Part shown: positions 1 to 12,006 of the stretch, in pieces
Position numbering within the stretch: the first letter of the stretch is position 1
Layout: every line of letters starts with the position of its first letter
From: Baffinella frigidus
Taxonomy: Eukaryota > Cryptophyceae > Cryptomonadales > Baffinellaceae
Length of the DNA: 26,806 nucleotides
Direction of reading: 5' to 3'
Assembly: GCA_026770585.1 (NCBI GenBank)
Contig: MU647229.1
Location: 20,344-47,149 of the forward strand
Notes under the pieces: model-generated
Told to the model about the DNA's origin: nothing
What the model saw: only the letters and a program-made list of their open reading frames with translations
Databases searched by the model: none
Translations under genes and position numbers: made by a program

Positions 1-57
1 GGGGGGGGGGGGGGGGGGGCTCGTAACCTGCAAGAAAAACAAAGGGCGGCTCGTAAC
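1..57. repeat. G19 homopolymer and duplicated donor flank
   Basis: A run of 19 G opens the window. GGCTCGTAACCTG occurs at 18-30 and again at 48-60, the latter being the exon 54 donor; the former is a copy of it. Confidence 0.85.
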
Positions 58-163
58 CTGGTAGCGGCGGCAGCGTCCGGATCCTTCGCGCCCGCCTCCT
101 CGCCGTCCGGGTCCGCCGACGGGCCCGCCTCGGGGAACACCGCGGTCGCCGCTGGCTCCTCGC
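58..163 (-). CDS. Exon 54: acidic Ala/Pro/Glu linker
   Basis: 106 nt, phase 1 to 2; the last exon in the window. [18 protein letters not shown] then Ala-rich. Acceptor TTCAG|G, donor ACCAG|GTTACGAGCC. The next exon lies beyond position 1. Confidence 0.78.
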
Positions 164-3100
164 CTGAATGGTAGAAAAAGGGCTCAAAGAGACGCGGACG
201 CGAATCAGGTTCCATCCAGGGTCTCGCAGTAGTGTCCGAATCGTCCGGGGGTGAAGGGCCCGCCTCGGGAAACACCGCGATCGTCGCTGGCCTCTCACCT
301 GGAACGAGAGAAATGGCTCAAATGACTGGTGGGAGAAAAGGCTCCAAAAGAGGGCCAGACTTCCAGAGGCGGGCCCGCCTCGGGAGAAACCACGGGCGCC
401 GCTGGCTCCTCGCCTGCGTTGTGGGAGAAAGGGCTCAAATTACGGACGGGATAAAGGGCTCCTGCTTGGAGCGCTAGTGGGTACCGTGCACCGGAAAACA
501 GCCACTTCACGAGAAAACAGCCACTTTACGCACCGAGGACCGGGGGGCGCGCACGGCGTGGGGAGTGAGTGAGAGAGACATATAGAGGGAGAGAGAAGGA
601 TATTACCCAGGGCCGGGGGTGCGCCGGGCGTGGAAACGGCCGGGGTCGGAGGGGATGAGTTCGGTAGCAGAGGCGACTCGAGCGCGGCCATCGAGAGAGG
701 TAGAGGTAGAGGTAGAGATAGAGGGAGAGAGAGATTGAGAGAGAGAGAGAGATAGAGGGAGGGAGAGAGAGACACACACGGACACACAGACACAGAAACA
801 CACAGAAACACACAAGACACACAGGATGGGAGATGTACCTAGGGCCGGGGGCGCGCCGGGCGTCGATACAGCCGGAGTTGGCGGGGATGAGTTCGGCAGC
901 AGCGGCGACTCGAGCGCGGCCATCGAGATCACGTTCGCCGAGTCGCCGACGAGCGCCGACGACCGGATGTTCCTGGATAGGCGAACGCGCGTTTGTGAGT
1001 GTGTTTGTTAGTGTGTGTTGGATGAACGTGTGGGGTGTGTTGGATACGCGTGCGGGTGTGCTGGACACGTTATGGGAGTGTTGGGGACACTCGTGTGGGG
1101 GGTGTTGGGCACACGTGCGGGGTGTGCTTGGCACACGTGTGGGGTTTAGGATTTAGGGTTTATGGTTTATGGTTCATGATTTATGGTTGATGATTTATGG
1201 TTTATGGTGTATGGTTTATGGTGTATGGTTTATGGTTTATGGTTGAGGGTTTGAGGTCGAGGATTTGGGCGCACCTCGGGTGTTTCCGGCGCTCCGACGC
1301 CTTCTCATTCAGGAACGCCACCTAGGGTTCGGCGTTTGAGGTTTAGGGTTTAGGGTTTCTGGTTCAGGGTTTAGGGTTTATGGTTTATGGTGTAGGGTTA
1401 AGGGCTTCGGGTTTTGGGTTCTGGATTTCGGGTTTCGGGTTTCTGGTTCAGGGTTTCGGGATTCGGGTTTCGGGTTTATGGTGTAGGGGTTGCACCAGGT
1501 GCGTGTCGAGCTCCTCGGGCCAGTTCGGGTTGTCGTACCCCCCGTCCGCCAGCGCGTCTGCGAAACGACGCGTTTTCGTGTCAGCAAGCAAGCAAACAGG
1601 CGCGGCTTCAGTGTGTCGAATACGAATGCAGTGTGTTCAACACGCGCGTCTGTCAACAGGTGCGGTTTCGCGTCAGTACGCGTGCGAACAGGTGCGTTTT
1701 CGGGGTAAAAACGCCAACACACACGCGTCGTGTGTCGAACACACATGCGGCGGCCGGGGCTCGGGTTTCTGAAAGTGCTGCCCACCGAGACAAAAGTCGA
1801 GAGTGAAACGTCTCAAAGCAAACATGGAACCTCCGTTAACTCAAGTAACGGTGGATTACCGGCTGCGGCGACGCGCTCCTCCCCGCTGGAGGCAGACGTG
1901 CTCCCGCCTGCGATCGAGAGCTCGCCCCCCGCGGCCCCGCCCACCTGAGTGCGGTTAGGGTTTAGGGTTTAGGGATTAGGGTTTGGGATTGGGTGATTGG
2001 GGATTGGGGATTGGGGATTGGGGTTTAGGGTTTAGGGTTTAGGGTTTAGGGTTTAGGGTTCAGGGTTTAGGGTTTAGGGTTTAGGGTTTAGGGTTTAGGG
2101 TTTAGGGTTTAGGTTTTGGGATTTATTGTTTATGGTTTGGGGGTTAGGGACAGCATCAGTGCTTCTGCCTGACGTCTTAGGGTTTACATTAGGGTTCAGG
2201 GTACCGCGAAGTGTAGCAGCGAGGGGAGCCCCTCCACGATACGTTCGAGCACCTGCGTTCGGTTTGGGGTTTGGGGTTTGGGGTTGGTGGATATGGGGTT
2301 TAGGGCTCAGGGTTTTAGTTGGGGGTTCAGTTAGAGTTTGTTAGAGGTTACCACTTCAGGATTTGGTCAGGGTGTAGTGAGGGATTATGGTTCAGGGGGG
2401 AGGCTCCTCCGTACCGTGGAGGATTCAGGGGTTGAAGGTTATCGTAGAGCGCCACGCGCCGGCGCCCGAGGGGGGTTGGGGGGGCACTCACAGGATTGTT
2501 TTGTCTAGATGCAATTGACAATTCGGTTGGACACAATCCACACAACGGGCTACAAAGGGAGTTTCGGGCACTCAGTGACCGATTTTCCGTTACCTTATCC
2601 GAAGGAACCCCCCTATGCCCCTATGGGTTGCCTACCGTAGGTTCCTAGGTAGTATCGCTTAAATAAGGTTTATTCAAAAGCCCTTCGAAGTCCTCTGTGT
2701 GGGAAGACAATACTCAATATGTTTCACCTGTACCGGAGGGGTACACACAGGATGTTTCTGACCAGATACAATTAACAATTCTGTTGGGACACGATGTCCA
2801 CAATACTCGATATATTTCCCACACAATATTCGATATATTTCCATGTATTTCGATATATATTCTGTACCGTGGAGCGCCACGCGCCGGCGCCCGAGGGGGG
2901 TGGCGTCGTCGCGGATGCCTCTCCTCCCGCCGGGGTGGGCGTTGTCGACTCCGCGACCCACCGCGAGACTGAGAAGTGCAGGGTGCGCCTGAAACACGAT
3001 CAGTTCAGTATCAGGCTCGAGAGTGACACAGAGGGAGAAGCTTGAGAGAAAAGCGGCATCAGTAGCTCAAGGGCACCGCTCAATATTGCAGGGCAGAGTG

Positions 3101-6100
3101 CTGAGGCTAGGGCAGGAGAAAGATGAGGGATACCTGGACATGTCGACGTGGACGCCGACCCTGTCGCCGCGCTTGAACTTCGCGAGCCCGTGCCCCCCCT
3201 TCCAGTCGCCGTCCACCTATTTTGGTGTTTGGTGTTTGGTACTTGGTGTCTGGTGTTTTGTGTTTGGGGTGTAGGGTTTAGGGTTTAGGGTGGTTTCGGG
3301 TTTCGGGTTTCGGGTTTCGGGTTTCGGGTTTCGGGTTTAGGGTTTAGGTCTGACCTTCAGGGTGCCTTCCGCGGCAAAGAAGCCGTACCCTGCAGTAAGG
3401 TTTAGGGTTCAAGGTTGAAGTGTAAAGTGGGTTGGTTACCAGGGTTCAGGGGCGAAGTGTCAAGTGGGTTCAGGGGCGAAGAGTCAAGTGGGGTGGGTAC
3501 CCCCGCGCTTGTTCCCGAGGTAGGTTTCGACATCCACGTCCGGGGCAGCGACGCCCACCAGGCACTGGTCCCGCCCGTGCACTTCGAACTCCATCACGTG
3601 CACCCCCTCGCTCGGGATCGGCGTCGTCATCAGCACCGTGGCCATGCCCGAGAACTCGACGTTGGTCCTGCTCGCATCCAGCGTCGCAGCCGCTCCGCAC
3701 CTTGTTTAGGGATTGGGGTTCAGGGGTTGGTGTTTCGGGTTTAGGGTTTAGGGTTTAGGGTTTCGGGTTTAGGGTTTTGGGTTTAGGATTTCGGGTTTGG
3801 GTTTGGGGTTTGGGTTTTGGTTTTTGGGTTTTTGGGTTTTTGGGGTTCGGGGTTTGGGGTTTGGGGTTTGGGGTTTGGGTTCTCGGGTTTCGGGTTTCGG
3901 GTTTCGGGTTTCACCGCGCCGCATCAAAGAGCGCCTCCACCCCCCCTCCTCCGCCCGAGCCCGGACCCCCCGCGGCCGACGTTACACCCCCGGTGGAACA
4001 GCCGCCGGATGAGGAGGGGGGGGGGGAGGAGGGAGGGGCTGGGGACGGGGCGCCGGGGAGGGGGGTTGATGGGTCGACAACACCGGAGGGGTTGGGTTCG
4101 ATCTCGGTCTTGAACCACCCGGGGAGCGGCTCCGAGGAGATGATTGAGTCGACCACCTGTTTGAGGGTTTGATTTGGGTTCATGCTTTGGCAGACTATTC
4201 CTAAGTTGACATGCTGGGTCCACGGTACAAACCCGTCAACCTTGGAGCAAAACGAGCCGCGTCTCAGCAAGTTGGTGAGCACCAATAGACTGCGAGAGAG
4301 AGATCTCGGTCTTGAACCACCCGGGGAGCGGCTCCGACTAAATGATTAAGCCACCTGCGTTCAGGGTTTGATTGGAGCTATTGGAGCTTTAATGAACGTT
4401 ATACAGCAGCACGCACGCTCCCATATCCGCATCCGGATCGAAACGCCGTGGTGAGCACAGCCGCGGGAGACGTGACGGGCCTTTAGGGTTCATGGTTTGA
4501 CCATCAAGGGTCCAGGTTCAGGATTTGACTAGAGTTCAGGGGTTGACCAGGGTTCAGAATTTGACCAGGGTTCAGGGTTTGATCAGGGTTCAGGGTTCAG
4601 GGTGTGGAATTTAGACCTGGAAGCACTTGATGTAGCGGTCGAGCCACTTGGGAATGTCCAACCGCGACCAGGGCGGCTCCTGCTGCCTGATCGTCTCCAT
4701 CCGCTTCATCTGGTTTACGGGGAATGCGGTTGGGCAACAACAAATAATCATTTGTATTGCGACTCGGCCACTTTTGGAGAGAATGCGTAGAGAATGCGTA
4801 GAAAGAGTTGACTTTGAGTTTCGATGGACGTTCGCCAGGAGCACGACCACTTCAACAGCTGACGATTCTGATACAGCAGCTGACGATTCTGATACAGAAA
4901 CCGCTTCATCACGGGAGGGGGGTTACCAGGAGGTGGCGCGGGATGCGGTCGGCCCAGCGCTGCTCCGCGTCCAGCACTGTCTCGTTCTATCCGGTCTCAC
5001 CAAACTCACCAAACTGACCAAACTGGTGAGATCGGGCTCTTTTTCGCGCTACCGTTGACATATTTGTACCGCCCACCCAACATCGTCAAGTTAACAACAG
5101 TCCGCGAGCCTGAATGAGACAGAGCCAGAACGTTGGGAGGGGGGTTACCAGGAGGTGGCGGGGGATGCGGTCGGCCCAGCGCTGCTCGGCGTCCAGCGGC
5201 TCGATGCGATACTTCGCCTGCGGACAACGAACCCGGTTATATCCATATATTCCGAAAAGGCGTCCATCTATAGGATTTCCGGTATACACCCGGGTATCTA
5301 AAACTGTAAAAGTACGAAATGGCTCCAACGCCACGCCGAAATGTGAGATGGAATCGAGGAGGTGGCGCGGGATGCGATCGGCCCAGCGCTGCTCCGCGTC
5401 CAACGGCTCGATGCGATACTTTCTCTGCGGAGGGATTGGCGTTGCGGGTTTGAGGCTGAGGGGGGTTCAGAGTTTCGGGTAGCTCGAAAATGTAAAGCGT
5501 TAAGCACGGAGAGTGTGTCTTGGCACTCGACGGGGCGTACCTTGAGGTGAGTGACGGCTAAGCCACCGAGAACCGGTTAGGATATCTCTAGGAACAACCC
5601 TATGTCCCTACGGACTGCCTACCGTAGGGTCCTACAGATTATCCATTATGGGTTATTCACGAGATCCCTTAGTACCTTGAGGTGAAGGGCGATGCGCGTG
5701 ACAGCGGTCTCGGCGAGCGGGCGGTCGTACACCAGGATCGCCGCCAGGTCGCCCTGTCCACGCCAGGACACAAGCGGGGATGTCAGAATGCGACGTTTCG
5801 CTTCGTGGTACTGAACGAGTGTGCGCTTTGCAGTGAAACGCCGCTCCTCGTGCTTTCCACGTCCGGGCTTTTACCGGATTCCGAAAAACCCGGTATTAAA
5901 TTAGGTCCCCCTCAGGGGGTGCCCGGTTTCGGGTATCAGGTTTCGGCTTTCGGCTTTCGGGTTTAGGGTTTAGGGGGGAGGCTCCGGCATAAAACAACCC
6001 ATGTCTGACATAGCATCAACGTGGAACTGATTCAATGATCTTCCGAGAAGAGGTCCAGACCGTGTGTAAAGTTCTGTAGCGTTTAAAAGTGTTGGAAAAT

Positions 6101-9100
6101 GGCTCCAAGGATGAAAGTGGCGCGGGGTCGTTTTGTAATGAGACCTTGCACTTGTTGGAGCCCAACACTCCAACAAGTGCAAGGTCTCATATAAACAAAT
6201 GACTCCAATGCGAAGGTAGTTTTATAATGAGACCTTGAGCTTGGTGCCCAGTTTCGGGTATCACGTTCCGGGTTCCGGGTCAGACCTTGCACTTGTTGGA
6301 CCCCAACACTCCAACAAGTGCAAGGTCTCATGTTTAAAACTGGCTCAAGGTGGTTAAAAAAGGCTCAAGGAAGGTGGTTTTATGATGAGACCTTGCACTT
6401 GTTGGACCCCCGGCGCGTCCCGAAGAGGTGCAGGTGCTCCACTGGGACCTGTTGAGGGTGTGCGGTTTGGGGTTTTGGGTTTTGGGTTTTGGGTTTAGGG
6501 GTTTAGGGTTTAGGGTTTAGGGTTTAGGGTTTAGGGTTTAGGGTTTGGGGTTTAGGGATTAGGGTTTAAGGTTTAGGGTTTGGGGTTTGGGGTTTAGGGT
6601 TTAGGGTTCAGGAGGGTTTAGGGTTTAGGGTTTGGGGTTTGGGGTTTCGGGTTTGGGGTTTGGGGTTTGGGGTTTAGGGTTCAAGAGGGTTTCGGGTTTA
6701 GGGTTTCGGGTTTCGGGTTTCGGACCTTGTCTTCTGCCGCCTGGAGCACCACAACCTGTTCGAGCGAAAAGCGATTAATAATACGATTGTAAAGCACGGA
6801 TTAAAACAATTTTGCAAAACACAGAGTTCAAAAACGTTTTATTGTGAAGCACACACTTGAAAACGCCTGTAAAGCACAGAGTTGCGAGGGGGGGGGCTCG
6901 TAACCTGCCAGGTTCCGTCGAGGAATCCATCGTCTGGCACAAGCCCTTCCGTCGAGCCCTCCTCCGATCTGATACAGGGGGTAGGGGGTAGGGGTTAGAG
7001 GGGTCAGGGTTCAGCACGCAACTTGCCACGCCAGATTGATCGAGGGAAACCGACACCTTATCCACGCCAGATCTGGCGTCCTTGACTCAAGAATTCAAGG
7101 TCTTTCCCCTTAAATATGTCAAAAGTGGATGTTTCGATCCCTCTGGCGTGGTGAGCTCCCCGATGTGGTACAGGGGTTACTCGAAAGTACGGACACTTTC
7201 GAGCACCGCCATAGGGTTCTACCGTAACCCAATGCCGGAAGCATGTGCTAGCACACATGACACACTCAAGTGTGTGCTAGACACAAGAATACCCGCGCTA
7301 GAACACAATAATGCCTGTGCGAGTGCTAGACACACCAACGCATGTGCTAGACACACGAAAGATTGAGATAAAACACCGATTCGTGTGTTAGACACACTAA
7401 AACGGCTGTTAGACACACTACACCGGGTGTTAGACACACCTGGTGTCATCGGTCGGCTCCGGGGGCTCCAACGCGTCCTCGCCACGAACAAGCCGCGGCG
7501 TCGCGTCCTTCTAGAAACACCCGTCCGTGTGCTAGACACACCAGCGCACGTGCTAGACACACTAACACGTGCGCTAGCCACACTAAAGGATATGCTAAAA
7601 ACACCTGTTCGTGTGTTAGACACACTACACCGAGTGCTCGACACACCTGGTGTCATCGGTGGGCTCGGCGGGTTCCAACGCGTCCCCGCCACGAACAAGC
7701 CGCGGCGTCGCGTCCTTCGCGCCCAGGAGCCACACCTTCTCCCAGGCTGCTCCCACGGCGCGCTCGACCTGGGTTGGGGTTTGGGGTTTGGGGTTTGGGG
7801 TTTGGGGTTTGGGGTTTGGGGTTTGGGGTTTGGGTTTGGGGTTTGTTGTTTGTAGTTTGTGGTTTGTAGTTTGTGGTTTGTGGTGTATGGTTTGTGGTTT
7901 GTGGTTTGTGGTTTGTGGTTTGTGGTTTGGTGGTTGGGACGCAAAAAACGGTGGAGGGGGAGAGGGAGGGAGAGAGGGAGGGGGAGAGGGAGGGGGAGGG
8001 GGAGGGGGAGCAGGCTCTCGCGCCGAGAGAACGCGCGAGCAACAGAGCGTGGCCCGCACCTTCCCAGACGCCATGAGGCTCGCGCCCTCCACGACCCTTG
8101 GCCCCGCAGCGCGCGCCCCCGCCCCCGCCGCCGTCCCGCTGGGCCGCTCGGTTGGTTCGACCTGGCGTGGGGGTCGGGGTTTAGGGGTTTGGGGTGTGGG
8201 GTTTGGGGGTTGGGGGTTGGGGTCTAGAGGTTCGGGTTTGGGGTTTAGGGTTTTAGGTTTTGGGGTTTTGGGGTTTGGGGTTTGGGATTTGGGGTGTGGT
8301 GTTTTGGGTTTTGGGTTTTGGGTTTTGGGTTTTGGGTTTGGGGTTTTGGTGTTTGGTGTTTCGGGTTTTGGGTTTTGGGGTTTCGTGTTTGGGGTTCAAG
8401 GTATGGGGTTTGGAGTTTGGGGTTGAGGCGTGGGGATGACCGAGGGGATGCGGCGCGTCGCTTCGTCGGCCGCCGTTCTGGAGGGGGGGGTTTAGGGTTT
8501 AGGGTTTAGGGTTTAAGGTTTAGGGTTTAGGGTTTAGGGTTTAGGAATTATGGGTTATGGTGTGGTGTTCTGGGTGGGAGGGTTGGAGGTTTGGGGTGAG
8601 GGGTTTGGAGTTTGGGGTGAGGGGTGATACGGCCCGCCATTTGCGGCTTCAGTTTCCAGGTTTCAGGTCTTATGTTCCGGGTTGAGGGTTTGGGGTTCCG
8701 GGTTGAGGGTTTGGGGTGAGGGGTAGGGCACGTACGGCCCGGCATTCCCTGTGTCAGAGCCTGTCGTTGAGCCGTTCCAACGCGGCATAGCCTGCTTCGG
8801 GTTTAGGGTTTAAGGTTGGGTTAATACAGCAAGTTTGGGGTTGGGTTTTGTAAAGCAACTTGCGTGGCCTGGTTCGGCTTGGGGGTTCGGCCCGACCAAT
8901 CCATTTTCAATCCTTCAAAAATGCTCCATTTTCCAACGACAACCTGCCAACTAATCCATTTTCCAAACACACCACCACAATATGAGGGTTAGGGATTAGG
9001 GTGTCTAAAGGTCTAGTAATTATTTATGAAATATCTCTTGTAATCTCATACACGCAAAGGTCTCTAGTAATTAACTAAAGGTCTCTAACAATTCTTTCAA

Positions 9101-11974
9101 CGCCTCGAGAAATTCTTTAGAAATTAACTAAAGGACTTTAGCGATCGCGTTAACACACCTGGGCGCGGACAATGGAGAACATCTGTTCGCGCGCGAGCGA
9201 GAGGAGCCGCTCGTTCATCGCTCTCTCTTCCCGACTGCTCTCTAGTAATTCTGTTTTAAAAATCCCTAGTAATTACTCAAGGTCTATAGTGATATCTAGT
9301 AATATCTAGTAATTATTTACTAAAGGTCTCTAGTAATCTCATAAACCCAAAAAGGTCTCTAGTCATTACCCAGAGGTCTCTTCAGTAGAGTAATTATCTA
9401 CTAAAGATCTCTAGTAATTAGTGGCATCCCTAGTATTTTTTTGATCAAGGTCTCTAGCAATCTCGGTCTCTCCCGGCAACACACCTGGGTGCGGACGTTG
9501 GAGAACATCTGTTCGCGCGGGAGCGAGAGGAACCGCTCGTTCGCCGCCTCCCTCTCCCTCGATGCCCGCACCGGTGCTTCGCCAACTGATTGTTTGCGAG
9601 CGGGGTGTGTTAGGTTCACGCGCCTGGGATTCAGGATCAAGCGCGGAGAGGGGGGGGGAGCCTTGCGGGGTTTGGGGTTTGGGGTTTGGGGTTTGGGGTT
9701 TGGGGTTTGGGGTTTGGGGGTTGTTAGGGTTTAGGGTTTGGAGTTTAGAGGATAGGGTGAGGATTTAGGGATTGGGGTTTAGAGTTTAGGGTTGAAAGTA
9801 TAGTGTGTAGGTTTCGGCGGACGCACCAGCCCCACCGGCACCCGACACACCCCTCGCACCTCCCCCCCGCCCCGCGACATCCGCCTCACCCCGCCGCACC
9901 TGGTTGAGGGTTTAGGGTTTTGGGGTCTGGTGTTTGGGGTTTAAGGTTTTATGGTTTATGGTTTCAGGGTTTAGGGTTTACAGGTTTGGTGATTGTGGTT
10001 TGGGGTTTGGGGTTTGGGGTTCAGTGATTACGGTTTGGTGTTCTGAGTCGGGGGGTTGGAGGGTTTGGGGTTTGGGTGAGTGGTGAGGGGTGAGGGGTGA
10101 GGGGTGAGGGGTGAGGGGTTACCGGCGCCCCTCTCACGCTCCCGCGCGTTGAGTTTAGGGTTCAGGGTTTAGGGTTTGGGGTTTGAAGTTTAGGGTTTAG
10201 GGGTGAGCGTTTAGGCACCGGCGTCCCACTGCCGCTCCCGCGCGCTGTCAGCCCGGCCCGATCACTGCGCTGCCCCAGGGGGTCCGCCAGCGCCTGCGTT
10301 AGGGTTTGCGGTTGAGAGATTAGGGTGTGGTGTTTGGTGTTTGGTGTTTGGTGTTTGGTGTTTGGTGTTTGGGGTGTGGGGTTACGGGTTTGAGGTTTGG
10401 GGTATGGGGTGTAGGGTGCAGGGGTTAGGGGTGAGGATTTAAGGGTGTAGGGTGCCTGCGCGGCGCCCCCTGCAGCGTAGCGTCGCGTGGGGGTGTTCGA
10501 GGACGACCCCGCTGCCCCGGAGGGCTGCCGGGTCGGGTCGTCGCTCACCACGGACGCGGGGGCGGCCACGGAGGCGGGCGCGGGCGGGGAGGACGCCCCC
10601 CCGCCCTGGTTTTGGAGGAGTTCCTGGGTGGGGGTTTGGGGTTTGGTGTTTGGTGTTTGGTGTTTGGTGTTTGGTGTTTGGTGTTTGGTGTTTGGGGTTT
10701 AGGTTTAGGGTTTGGGGGTTAGGGTTTGAACCAGGCGGGCGCGGTCGCGGAGGGGTGCGGCTTCGGAGGGGGGGTTGCCTGGGGCGGGGTTTGGGGTTTG
10801 GGGTTTTGGGTTTGGGGTTTAGGGTTTGGGGTTTGGGGTTTTGGGTTTTGGATGTTGGTGTTTAGTGTTTAGAGTTTAGTGTTTAGTGTTTAGTGTTAAG
10901 TGTTTAGTGTTTAGTGTTGAGTGTCCAGGGTTTAGAGATGTACCGGCGACCGCCGGGCGGGCGCGGACGCTGGGGGGAGGGAGCCCCCCACCCCCCGAGG
11001 AGACGGAGGAGGGTGGAAGGGCGGTGCGTGAGGCGGCGTTAGGGTGGACGGTGGGGAGGGCGGGGGAGGGGGTGGGAGTGGGGTGGGCGAGGGAGGCGGC
11101 GACGGAGGTGGAGGATAGGGAGGACTCCCATGGGGGGAGGCGCGTTGGGCCGACGTCGAGGAGGCACTGGGGGGGTGGGTGGGGGGGTTAGGGTTTAGGA
11201 TTATCGTGACGAAAGTGAGGTGGGGTTTCGGTTTCGGTTTTTGGTTTTTGGGCTTCGGGTTCTGGGCTTCGGGGTTCGTTTCAAGGATTTAGGGCCAAAC
11301 CAAAGGATTTAGGGTTTGGGGTTAAATCAAAGGGTTTCGGATCTCAGGGTCAAATCCAAGCTGACAGGGTTTGGGTTCAAATCAAAGGGTTTAGGGTTTG
11401 GGGTTAAATCAAAGGGTTTGAGGCTGTACCTGGGAGTCTGACGTATTGTGGGTGCGCGAGGATCCATCTGTCGGCGGCGCCGCTCGCACCACCAGGAACA
11501 CTGAATCTCTCACCCCCAACCGAACACCCCTCAAACCCCCACACCCTCAACCCTCAAGGTGCAGCAGTAGGGCGAACACGCCAACGCTTTACACTTCATC
11601 CCGAAACCCGACGCCCGAAACGCGAAGGTGGGTAGGGTGTAGGTACCTGTGAGTCGGAGGCGTTGTGTGTGCGCGATGATCCAGCTGTCGGCGGCGCGGC
11701 ACGCACCACCAGGAAAACCGTGTGCACCTGGAGGGTTTAGGGTTGGGGATTTTGGGGGTGGTGTTCAGAGGGGTTTAGGGTTCCCTAAACCCTAACCAAG
11801 GTGTAGGGTTTAGGGTTTAGGGTTTAGGGTTTAGGGTTTAGGGTTCAGGGTTTAGGGTTTATGGTTTATGGTGTGGGTTTACCTTCACAGGTGCCGCGGT
11901 GCGGAATACGCCGTCCCGTCGAGGTGCAGATAACTAGTCGAAGCTGTACCCCCCTTTGTCGTTGCTCCGAAACG

Positions 11975-12006
<32 letters not shown>

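Larger units (their letters stand above)
165..525. repeat. Recurrent AAAGGGCTCAAA and GAAAACAGCCACTT motifs
   Basis: (A)AAAGGGCTC(C/A)AA occurs about five times (177-188, 309-320, 337-348, 427-438, 451-460) and GAAAACAGCCACTT twice (495-525), between exon 54 copies. Similar AAATGGCTCCAA appears at 5318 and 6097. Confidence 0.65.

Noticed and set aside
440-1134. Minus-strand Ser/Leu-rich frame of about 200 codons
   Set aside because: Mostly translated GA and CA microsatellite; only the part in exon 53 is coding.
6756-6904. tRNA or small RNA gene in a heptad-free intron segment
   Set aside because: No cloverleaf, box A/B or other RNA-gene signature visible; contains only repeated 'GTAAAGCACA' and 'AAAACG' motifs.
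7219-7944. Long open frames over repeats on either strand, such as Pro/Asn/Lys- or Gly/Phe/Trp-rich translations
   Set aside because: They are simple translations of heptads (for example repeated NPKPQTP or GLGFGVW), lack splice logic and lie within introns.
8736-8791. Exon-like block between exons 35 and 36 with CAG|G acceptor, GGCC|GTAC donor and a [11 protein letters not shown] reading
   Set aside because: The attractive frame hits TGA, and the open frame would leave phase 2 and destroy the strongly supported frame of exons 36-41. A donor-side partial copy exists at 8625-8645. Possibly a relic exon.
10944-10950. GCCG|GTACATC donor for exon 31b
   Set aside because: Looks strong, but leaves a 223-nt exon whose phase is incompatible with exons 32-33; an in-frame donor 7 nt earlier was preferred, with low confidence.
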